In this document: piece by piece, positions 12,401-24,400 of the stretch
How the letters are laid out: the number at the start of each line of letters is the position of its first letter
Position numbering within the stretch: position 1 is the first letter of the stretch
NCBI GenBank assembly: GCA_019054805.1
Contig: JAHQIY010000016.1
Location: 1,116,001-1,180,000, forward strand
From: Brachionus manjavacas
Lineage: Eukaryota > Rotifera > Eurotatoria > Ploima > Brachionidae
Length of the DNA: 64,000 bases
Reading direction: 5' to 3'
Translations under genes and position numbers: made by a program
Notes under the pieces: model-generated
Databases searched by the model: none
What the model was told of the DNA's origin: nothing
What the model saw: only the letters and a program-made list of their open reading frames with translations

Positions 12401-15400
12401 GACGAGCCAAAGTAATCGCTCAGCTTGTTGGACACGTACACCGCGTTCTTGATGAATACTCGGTAGGTGAGCAAAAAGTCCTGGATGTAGGTCGGGTCGA
12501 CTAGCGAGTACGAGTCGTCCATGATCAACCGTTCGATTAGCTTGTCCGGCGTCGCCTTCAGCACTATCTCGCCTGTCTTCTCGCTTGAATTGTTTATCGG
12601 CCTGAATTCACATATCATGGCCAGCTTGTTGTTCTCATAGTAGCACTTGGTGTTCTCCTTGCTCTTGCTCAGAATTTCGTAGTAGTCATTTTGTTTCACT
12701 AGGACAAATTGGCAGTCGTCGCATTTTGTGCGCATTACTCCTTCGTGATAGACCGAGTCAAGGACTGGCGCCGTTCCGAAGCTAAATTCAAATGTTAGAT
12801 TTTTTTTTTTTTTTTTGAATTTTTATTACTGATCACCGACGTTGTAGACTTTGACAGTCGAGTCGGGCAGGACACACTCGACTTGGCCGTTGAGCACCAC
12901 GGCCCATGAGTCCAATTTTTCGTTATTGTCCAGCACAATTGTGTCCGCTTTATCCACTATTCCCAGCACCATACAAGAGCATAGTTTTCGCGTGATAGGC
13001 TCCGTCAAATTGCTGAACGCCTTTAGGTTGAAGAAAAAAATGGTTTTTAATTTTAGCAACAGAAAAGGGCTAGGAGGAAATTGAAATTATTTTTTTAGAG
13101 ATTCATTTGTTTGTTTGTACTGAGATAAAGCCACTTCAGATTGGTAAAATATTAGGAAAATTTTTACCATTTAAAAGTAAAATTTCTAAAAAAGATTGAG
13201 GTTTTTACGATATTTCACGATATTCACGTAAATTTCCGTAAAATTGAAAAAGTTCTTGAAAAATTTTAATTTTTAATTATTTTTTTTTTAATAAAAATTT
13301 TATTAAAAAAATTTTTTTTGTCAAATTTGGTAAATTTTCGTACCAAGATATTTTTTAGTAAAAAAATTAAAAATCAATTAATTCAATTTTTTTTTATTAC
13401 TAACAAATACAGAAATAGGAAAAAAAATTCGGATTTCACCTAAAATTTTTTCAGCTTAAATTCAAAATGAATTTAAAAAAGCAATACACAAGTAATATTG
13501 TTTTGAAAATGAGGAAGAAGTTTTTGATCGTTGTTCAGGGTCATTATCTTAAAGTTTAGATCGTACGCTTGTGCGCCAAAAGGAAGTAAATAAGCACCAA
13601 AATACACTGCACATTAAGTTCGGTAAATCCTCGTGAGGTGCTGGAATTTAATAAAACAAAATTTAAGTCCATAAATTTAATCATTATTTCTTATTTAAAA
13701 TTTGATTCTAAAGGTTCGACTTTTAGAGAGTCGCGGTAAAAGCTGCACATAGCCTAAAAGAAGATATACCTGATAAACTTGATTAATTTTATTTGCAAAA
13801 TCCTAAAAAAAATTTGTATTCTTCAAATTCAAAATTTTAACTATAATTCTTCGCCTTTATTTCGTTATTTTCGGTGTTTATAATAAAAAAAAATTTAACC
13901 TAATGTAAAAACTTCTAATAACTCTGGCTTTACAAGTTGAAAATGAAGATGTTAGAAGAAGCAACAAAACTTTTTGAAAAATTAAATTTGAACATAAATA
14001 TTTTTTTACTATTTGAATAATTGACTTTTTTTTATTTTTTTTTATTTTTATTAATAAATGGAGAGTTAATCAGTTTTAGCAAGACAGGGGCACTAGCCTA
14101 TTTATTAACCTTGAAATTGAAATTCAAAAATTGAAAATTTTAATTATAATTATTCGCCTTTATTTCGTTATTTTCTGTGTTTGTTTGTAATAAAAAAAAT
14201 AAACATAATGTAAAAACTTCTAAAAAATACATTTTTTTTTCAAAAACTTGCAAAATTTTATAAAAAAAATTCATAATTATTTTCAAAATATAAAAAAAAA
14301 TTAAAAACTTAAATTTTTCAAGATTTTTGGCATCTATTTTTTTTGCGTTAATTTTCGTGATATGACGAAATTTAACGATAATTCACGTAAATTACCGTAA
14401 AGTATAAAAATAAAAAATATACCAATTTATGGTTACTTACATTAATTATCGTAAAATTTTGTCAAATCACTACTGTTGATTTTTGGAAATTTTGAGCGAC
14501 TAAATTAATCCCAGATTTGCAAGAGCTTAATTATTCAGTGTTTATAGAAAACTTGGCTCAACTGATATTAGATTAAAAAAGAGTTGTGAGTGGAACAAAT
14601 TACAAGAATAAATTAATAATGAAAAATGTCTTAACAGTTTCAAAGCAAAGATTGATGGGTGGTTGAAGACTGCTTTAGCTTTTTGAAGCTCCGCTTTGAG
14701 AATCTTCAAGTCGGAATTAATTTTCCTACAAATACTACTTCTACTACTAAAATGGTAATTCATGGAAAATTTGTGTAAAAAGTGTAAAAGTTGCACTTAA
14801 ATAAAATCTTTAGACATTCGAGGATCAGTTAGCTTAAAAAAAATAAGAAATGCATAAATGTTTTTTAAACCATTTTTTATTTTGAATTTTTTTACACTAA
14901 TTTACCATTTTGAAATAAAAATTTACGTAAAATTAAGCTTAAAAAATTATTTATTTGTTACATGAATTCAAGGCAAAAAATTAAAGTTGATCAAATTCAC
15001 CAAAATTTTTTACTGAAAATTACATAATTTTCGATAAAATCCGGAAAATTTAAAATTTAGTAATTTGACGTAAATTTTGGTAGAAACAAAAATCGTGGCA
15101 ATGTCATGAACTGAAATGAGCAATGACTTATTTTGTTAGCTGAGACAGGGGAGAATAAAATCCAAAATAGATTCAACTAAAGATTTATAAAGTTTTCCTT
15201 AAGTTTCATGATTAAGACCCCATTTTCCAAAATGCCAGACAAATTTATGACATAATCTGAATTAAACTTAGCCTTGAATTAGAACCTTTTTTAATCTTAA
15301 CTACCATTTTAATTAAAATTTAATTTAGAATAAATATTCATGTGTCTTATTTCCACTAATTTTAATGTTTAAATAAGAATTTTCCTTATTGTATTTTGAA

Positions 15401-18400
15401 AAGAGCATTGAACAAAACTTTTAATCTAACATCTTCATTTTCCACTTGTAAAGTCAGAGTTCTAATTTATCCAAGTACTTATTGATCTTATTTTCTAGAT
15501 TTCCCTGTTTCTTATAAATAAAAAAGTGATAATGGGGATTAACGAAAGATTAGCCTAATGACTATTGAAAGAGAGAGAGAAAGTGGACACAAAGGCTTAT
15601 GGGCCTCTCGATCAATGTGTTTCTATCAAATAAATAAAAATAAATTTTTATTAATTTAATAAACTGCTAACAATGCAATTAAATTGCTTAATTGGAAATA
15701 AATGCTTAATTTGTGGTCAAATAAATAAAGAGTTAACTTTTTTGTTGTCGTTTCGAATGGCTTAAATTTAGATCACTTAATATGTTGACACTTCCTAATG
15801 ATTAATTTCAAATACGACATGACCTGAATAGAGCATAGATTTTTTTAAAAGTTAATTCTAATAGCCAAAGAATTTTTGAGAGCGATTTTGGCATTTTGCA
15901 TTTCGGCGGAAATTAAGCGTTCAGACTTATTTAAAAGATAATTGAACATATTTATAAGTAATTGGTTTTTTTAACTTTTTGGTCTGGATAATTTTTGGCT
16001 GCCGTCTCTATTTAGAGATTAAGCTAAATTAACAATTAATCATTAAATCAACTGTAATTTTGCCCACAACTAATTTTTTTATTTATTAATATCTTTTTTT
16101 TTGTAATGTTTAGCTTAAAATCTTCGTTTAGAACATTATCTCAAAAAACACCAAGCCATTGTGAATTTTAGATCACAAAAGCAAATAAAAATTTAATTTT
16201 TTTACAGACCCAATTTTAATCTTTTGAATTATTTTTTTATTTTTTTCTTAAATTCACAAGTTACAAAAGGGTCGTTGCTAACAATTTGACCAAAAATGCT
16301 TCCTTTTTTTTTGGTTTATTTAAATTAAATATAAGATTTTTTTACTTGAAATTTTAATTTAATAAAAAGATTGTTGTCCATTGTGTATTGAAAAGAGGGG
16401 TCTGTTAATCGGGATTGCCTTGGACATATTTCTAAAATCATTATTTAAATTTAAACCTAAAATAATTAAATTAAATTTAAATGAAAAAATCTTAGGCACA
16501 CCAAATCAATATGGTCTTTAAAGCCAATTTTTCCTGACTGAAAAAATTCATATTATTCATTTTTCCCTGTGAAACACTCTCAATTATTATCATTTATTTA
16601 TTTTGAGGATCTGCTTTAAAATTGAAAATAAATATTTATAAAAGTAAATCAAAATAAAAAAATAAAAATCAATATTGTATCATTTAGATTTTAAAACAAT
16701 TGCCAATTAATAATTTTAAAAAAAATGAAGTTTTAATCAAGTGTAGCAACAAAAGTAAGCCGATTTCATTGCTACTACATTTCTAATTCTAGGATGGAAT
16801 AGGGACAATTATACATTTCCAATTCTTTTGACAGTAACTAATGATGATGTATAGCTATTAGAATTAAATTAAAGTAACGCCATTTTTTATTGAGCCGTAG
16901 GTACATTGATATGACGAAGTATTGAATGACCGCTATTTGAAGATTTTAAAATATTTTTACGAGGAATGAGAAAGATTATTGAAAAAAAATAATTTAATTT
17001 TTAAAATTTAGATTACTAAGAGTGGGATCTAATTAACCCTTTGGACCACGTTTAGTAATACTAAATATGGTAAAAAAGGAAATTGGTTGAAAGAAGATAC
17101 GTAAGTTAATCCTTAGCTTATTTGCAAAGTTGGTTTTATTAAGTCTTAGCCTTTAAAAACGTGTATTAATTTTTTAATTTATTTTCATAAAATTTAAGTG
17201 AGATAATAGGCTCGCTTTTATCAAGCTAAATATTTATTTTGGTTCATAATAATTCAATTAAAATTTAATACCATTTGATACTTGTTTAACCAGATATGCT
17301 TGCATTCAACTATTTGGATGGTATTAAATTAATTTTCTAATTTTTTTAGAATTTTTTAAATTAAATTCAAAAAATTAAAAAAAAATTGAAAAAAATTGAT
17401 AAGTTTTTTATATGGTTTATGTTTGAGGTTTTGACTTGGGATCAAAATTTTCAGATTGCTGAAAAAGCTTTAGCTAGGTGAATTTATTTTTTTATTTGTT
17501 TATTTGTAGCGAGCTAATATTTCTTCAGAATAAAAAGTATATGAAAAAAATTTAAAATAAAGTTAATTAAGATAAAACAAAATACAAAATAAATAAAAAG
17601 TTAAAATTATTAAATAGATAATAACTTTAGCAAGAAAAATAGAAGCATTTGAGTGTAAAGTACAATTTGGGAAATAGTGTAGCTAATAATTTTCCTGGTT
17701 TAAAAAGTGAAAAAATTTGACTTAACAAGTTAATTATTTTATATTCTATTCGCATTTATCACATTTATTCAAAAAATCATTTATTCGACATTGTTTTGAG
17801 GTAGCAAATATTTTTATATTTCAATATTTTTATATTCTCTTAGGAATCTCGTTTTGTCAAAGGAATTTAGAGCTTTTGAATTAATAATAATTGTTTACAG
17901 CAGTTTAAATTTTTGAGATTTATGAATATTTAATAAATTTAAGACTTTAATTTCAAAATTGCTTCCAACTTATAGATCCCGGTTCTTCTACATTCCAAGT
18001 GAATAATTTAAATTACCACGTTTTAATTAATTTACAAGGGATCAAAAAAAAAATTATTTTAAAGATTTCATAATTGTAATAAAAAATTTCAGTTTTTTCA
18101 AAAAATTACAAAAATCCTTAGGGTTTCTATCAATTACTTTAAAAAAATTTTTTATTTTTATTTACTTTAGTTAAAGTTTTATGGACAGATTGAAATATTT
18201 GATTTAAAATAAAGGGAAAAATTTTAAATATCTGTAATTTTCATTCCAGTATGAAATTAATTTCATAATTTACACAAAAGGTTTACTTCTACTCAATTTA
18301 TTTAAAATAAAATCTATACATGGTTTAAAAGATGATCATGGACTTTAAATCAATTAAATAAATAAATAAAATATCTTCATTTAAATACTATAATATTTTA

Positions 18401-21400
18401 TCTGCCATTCAAGCTGCATAATTTGTCCAATGTAAATTTTTGAGTTATTAAAAGCAAAAATAAGATACATACAGAAATATTCGATTTAGTTGGCTCGGAC
18501 AAAAAAAATCTGGAATTGATAATCTCTGGTACAAAGTCACAAATTATGTGTTTGAAAATTTAAACTTTTAACTTTATAAAAACCAGTTCAAGAACCGATA
18601 CGACGTTTTCCGGTCTTGTACCCAAACTACCGTTCCATAGGCACCACAAACAATTTTATTATTTATTCGTTTTATTTTTTTATTCTTGCAAAAATTATTT
18701 AACTTTTTTTAACCCTAAAATTTTTATTGTATATTTCTATCAGTGTTTTATCTCATTATGTGCAACGAGCTACCATAGGCGACCTCTCATGTAGGACACC
18801 TCCGCAAGCTAGTCTTGCTGTAGCTTTTTTATAATAAAATAATAATAATAATAATAATAAAAAAAAATGTTACTACTTTTTTGCCTAAAATAATTCTTCT
18901 AATAATTAAATAAGACAAAAAATCAATAAGATCTAAATTGATTTTTGATTTGTTTTAGGCATTGTGAATTTCGGTACAAAAAACAAAAACAAAATGCCAA
19001 AGTTCTGAAAGACCAAAACATGTTCTGTTAATTGTAGCAACCGATAAATCCTTTGAACCATCAATGTACCGATTCTGCAAAACTCAGAATATTGGATATA
19101 ATATTATACTAAAAATCCAACTCAACTTTAAGTAGTATCAGTTGCTACAATTTACAGAACATGTTTTAAGTCGATCTGAATTAAAGCTTTGGCGTTTTTT
19201 ATATTTTGTTTTCGTCTTATGTACTAAAATTCACAATTTTCTCAAATTTGAAGAATTTTGGAACAAAGGATGTATCGGTTGCTACAATTTACAGAACATG
19301 TTTTGGTCTTTCAGAACTTAAGCTCTGGCATTTTTTTATTTTGTTTTTGTACCACAATTCTCAATTTCTTTGATTTAGTAAAAAAAAAAAAAAGAAATAA
19401 AGATTTTATTTTAGGTAAGAAAAGGTGTAGCAGTATTTTTTTAAACAATTTATTATCTCTAATCTTAGTTTATCACAAAAGGAAGAATTTTTGTTCAATT
19501 TGTATTTGAATTTCACAGCGCCTTCTTTTAACCCAAAAAATATCTCTTAATTTATATGATTTTTATCAAAGATTATATTAAATCGAACAACGCAAATCAG
19601 CTCTAAAATGAAACATGCGTGCCTATGAGCTATTCGAATAAAAGAAATGTTAGGCCGAGAGTTCAGTCGAAGCGTATGACCTGTTGGTCTTCTAGCTATA
19701 AAGAGTTAAACGAGCATTTTAAATTGTTCAGCTACTTAAATCAAGTGGTTGTATGATGTTAAATTAAATTTGATTTATTTATCATTAAAATTTAAAAAAA
19801 TCCTCAGACTTACGATCAGTTTTAGAAAATTCAAGCAAATTTTTTAATTTATTTTTTCACTTAAAAAGATAAGAATCAAAAATTCTAGACAAATGTTTTA
19901 TGCTAGCTTTTACATTACTCTGTTTATCATAGCATACCATCTCCCTCTCTCAACAACAACAAAAAAATTTAATCAAAAACAAACAATAATTGTTTTTAAT
20001 AAACAACAACAACAAAAAAGTACTTACGGGCAGTGTTTGCATAAACTCGACCAAATTGTCCACATCTTCATCACAGCGGTCCTTGGGGTCCTTTTCGAGC
20101 ACTTCTCTGACCGCGTCTTTGGTAATCATTTGAATGGATGACTGCTCAGAAGCGTCGTCATTGATGCTATTGCTATTCGAAGCAGTAATACCAGTAGTGT
20201 TGTATCCACCATGCAAACTGACCGTGTTCGCTGACGAACAGGACAGCATGGACGCTTGATTTTGATGCATTAAATTGTGACTATTTACAATGTTGGATAT
20301 TAGAGAGGAGGATTTAGACGAGCAAATTGAGGACGAACACGAATGATCGTGTTGTTGTTTGAACATGCGCTTGGCGCTAATTGCCTCATCTAGAGTGTCT
20401 ATGGTGTTTATACTAGCATTTATGTTTGTACAACTACTAATTGTTTGTTGACTTGTGTCTAATGTTAATGACTCGTTATGAGTCGATGTGAACGCTTTGG
20501 CTTTGGATGATTGTTTGGGCTTGCTAGCCGACTTGCTCAAATTGCCTGTTAGAATACAAATGGACTTTAGTTGCTGGTCTTTGGGCACCGACTCGTTCAG
20601 GTCGAATTCGGTGTGGTCGGTGCAAGCGATGTTGAGGATGTGCGCGTCCTCTTCGTCGTCCTCGTGCATCGAGTTGGTGATCAGAATGGGGCTGTTGGAC
20701 GACGAGGCCAGTGTCTTGAATGTGGTCAAGTGCTTGCTCTCTTGCTGGTGATGGCTTATCTGCTGCTGCTCTTCTGTGAACATGTACTTGCGGAACGACT
20801 TGTGATGCGACTGCATTTGCTGTGATTGTATTTGTATAGTGGTCACTTGATTGAGTATTGTCGAATCGTTTTGTTCATTTGGTTTCGGGTAATCGATCTA
20901 GACATAACATAATTAGTGTAACCCAATAGCGTTGTTTAAGATAAGTTGAAATTTTAGATTTGAACAAGTTTGCTAGTCGAATGCAAAATATGTCATTAGA
21001 AAATTCAAGTAGATAATAGAAACAAGCTCGACTTTGAATTCTAAAAATGACATATAGCTCTTCTTCTTAATCAGATAATTTAGCTTTTTTTTTCAAGTTT
21101 TTTTTTGTGTAATTAATAGTCGCCTAGCTCTGAATAAATGGCTGTTTGAAACGCTCATCAAATGTATTCAAGTCGTTTGCGCTCTTTTTTTTGTTTAAGA
21201 TAAAAAATTTCTCCTTTTTAAAATTGATAAACTAATTTCGAAAAATAAATTTTAATAAATTTTTTTTTTTTTGCTGCCTAGTTTTTGTTTGATTTAATAA
21301 GACTTCTTATTTTTTGTGTAAATAACAACTCTACCTTTTGATTTATGAATAATTTTTGAATAGTTTTCAAAAGTCACGTCCGCTACAAACACATGAAACT

Positions 21401-24400
21401 ATATCCCACATAAATGATCACACTTGTATGCAAGAAAAATTAATTTAGCACTTACATTCGAGTTAATGAAAAAAATAGTTTTATCATTTTGAAGTTTTAG
21501 CTCAAAACAAACCAACAAAGAACTTCAGAACATTGCAGACAACTGAACTAAAACACCTTAAATTTTTTACTCTTCAATATTTATATTTTTATTTCTAGTT
21601 TTTGATTTTATTTTACTTATTTTTTTAATTTTTATTTTTTTATCTTTATTCTGAAGGAGCTCAAGCTCGGAACAGTTAACAAATAAATAAATATTTATCT
21701 TAGCTCATTTTTTAGACATAAATAATTGTTATTCTGCGCAAAACCGCTTTGTCACATCAAATAGTGCCCCTAATATTTAATTTAATTTTATTAATGAAAA
21801 AATTATTTTTAATATATTTTTAAACAAAGATAAGAAAATATCAAAGATATCTTCAACCAAGAACAATTAAATGATAGTGATTAAGAAATAGGAGAAATAG
21901 CGAAACCGAAAATTGAAAGTCAAAACGTAATTAATGTGCTCGATTTTTTTGTTCATAAAAGAAAATTTTATTATCAAAAACAAGCCAACTCTATGATTAA
22001 TTCTGTAAAAAAATATTGTTTTTTGTTTAATTTTACTTAAATAAATATTTTTTTTGTTTTTAATTTTTAATTATCTTTTATATGATAATTTTCTACAAAA
22101 TTTCGCTAAATTTTTTACATTGCATCGTGACTATAGGGTTTAAACGAAGGCTAAAGCTATTCGGACAAACCCTGGGGAAACCCTAAATTATTCAATAAAT
22201 AAAAAAAAAAGTTATTTGATATTAAAAAAATTTCAATCTTTCATGTTGGAAGAAATTGAATACCAGTAAGTTTCTGTAGGGCAAAATTTTCGCCTGACTT
22301 GACTCTCATGGTCGAGTTTTTTTACTTAAAAATAAATTATTACTTTTTCATTAAAATTTTTAATAGAGTTTTATTAATATTAAAGTTTGTTGAAAGTAAA
22401 ACGATAAAAAAAAAACTTATAAAAATAAACATAATTTGCAATTATTACGAAATTTCGAATTTTAATTTAAATACAAAATAGAATGGCATACTGAAAAAAA
22501 TAGGATAGAACTTAACTGAGTCCACTTGACTGTGATAAAAGTGCAACAACATTGAAACAAAGACTTAACTACAATACAAACTTTATTGTTCAGAATTCGA
22601 TTTAATAATGATAAACCATGAAAAATGATTTGTTTATTATCAATACAAAATTAAGATCTATTCCATGGCTAAATTTAAATTAATTAGAATATTTTGGCAT
22701 CCAGCTTCCTTCGAACAAAGATTAATGTCTATTCAAATTTTTAATTATGGCATTTTTATTTATAAAAAAAATTAAAAAAAAAGAAAATATTTTTAGTAAA
22801 ATGATGCTGCTCCTAAGTGAGCTCGGCAGTTATTTTCACACATCAAAAAACCTTAAGCAAGGCGTTGTTCTAGTTCGAGAATTTAGGTTACAAAACAAAG
22901 AGTCCGATTAAGACGGATTAGCAATTTGGGTCACAGTAAGCACCAGCTATGAAGTGCTCGGCACATGTTAGAAAAAGCTCTTGTTTAAAACACAGTGCGT
23001 CACAAAAAATAATTTTGGCACGCACTATTTATTTCCTTTTCTGAATCAAATTCAATTAAATTAAAAAAAGAATGCAGTATGCATTACATCACTGTGTTGA
23101 TTAATTTCCTCCAGATTACTAAAATATTTCAAGTGGTCTGCATTCGACAGAGACATTAGAAACAAAAAAGCGCTTACAACTAGCATCTCGGAGGTCTCTA
23201 GCACTAAGCAGTCGTGTACTCGTAGCAATTGACCAGTTGATCTTCGTCCAAATCTAAAACTCAACAATTAAGACAGACCTGAAAGTTTATTTTAAAAAAA
23301 AGCTTACCCAGATCGGGGCAAAAACATAGAACCGTCTATGAACACAGATCCAGATAGTAGAATATACCAACAGTTAATTACATCTCCAGATCTAGAAAAA
23401 AAAACAAAAGTTATTTTTTAAATTAGCACAAATAGAGCTTTTTCAAAAGGCCCTAACCTTCTGATTGCTTTTAAAAAAGAAATAAAGAAAAAAAGCTCAG
23501 AATAATGACCAGACAAGTTTTGTATCTTTCAAAAAATAAATAGAAATTTGGTTAGTAATTAGAACTTGAACTAGAGCTCAAAACTCATAAAAATGTTGTG
23601 TTGAATGATTTCGATGATAAAATTTAGATTAGATTTTTGAATAGATTAGCTCGCGGATTAGGCGAATAAATAGAAAAATATTTTAAAATTTAAATTTGTC
23701 AACTTTAAATTTTCTAGATCCGAAAAACAATTAGGTTGTATAATATCCTTCCGCGAACCATTGTGCGTTATGTAATCCTTTTGTTAGAGTCAAGTATTAA
23801 AACAAGATATCTTGACAAATCGGAGCCAAAATGGTTAATTAAATTTTTTCATTGTTGTTTCTATTTTTAATTGACCACTTTTTGCCAGTTGCTTCGGCAT
23901 CCCAGTTGCATAACTAGAGAGTATTGTCAAATTTTATTAACACCTTAAAACGGTGCGCCCATGAATGGCTTCAGTTTATTCTATTGCCAAGCTATTCAAG
24001 TCATAAATTGGATTTATCATAATTTAGCATTGTAGAATGCAACGCAAATAAAGCTAATATTTGCTGTTCAAGTCATCATGTTCACCTAATCAGGTAACTA
24101 AGCCTACATGGATTCAGCTCGTTTAAGTCTTTAAAGAAAATTAAATGCAACTAAATTTTTATTGTGCATTAACGAAATCTTTGTTTTTGTGAACAATTTT
24201 TTTTAAATTTATGATTTTATTTTTAAGAATAAACTTGGTCTATAATCTCATAAAATTTTTCATTTTTCTTTTTTTTCATCCTCTAAAGTTGGGCTATTGT
24301 TGTAAAAGACAAATTTTGGTGGACGTGGTCTTGTCAATATTAATACTTTGAGTTTTTGCAATACTTTAATTTTTAAAATGCTTGAAACTAGATTGAATCT

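Larger units (their letters stand above)
13021..20027. other. Seven-kilobase PDZ-GEF intron 5
   Basis: No exon is seen on either strand. It contains CGTAAATT-type islands (13190-13245, 14341-14455, 14900-15085), a tandem duplication (13815-13925 against 14105-14225), a foldback at 18961-19362, and GC-richer blocks with AAATAAATAA or TAA tails (15570-15650, 18770-18868). The remainder is A/T-rich DNA without recognisable features. Confidence 0.65.

Noticed and set aside
11914-12504. 196-codon + strand open frame
   Set aside because: It is the antisense shadow of PDZ-GEF exon 7; the minus-strand frame carries the conserved REM and PDZ domains.
8336-16815. Shared AGGGACAATTATACA string at ~8340 and ~16800
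   Set aside because: Only about 15 bp match with no similarity around it; not enough to define a repeat family.
23088-23177. Extension of PDZ-GEF exon 4 by 90 nt, or a 40-nt intron with GTAAGC...ATGCAG ends
   Set aside because: Removing 40 nt breaks the frame. The paralogous gene at 4015-4090 places the exon end exactly at the GTAAGC donor, and exon 5 (IDYPKPNE) continues the domain.
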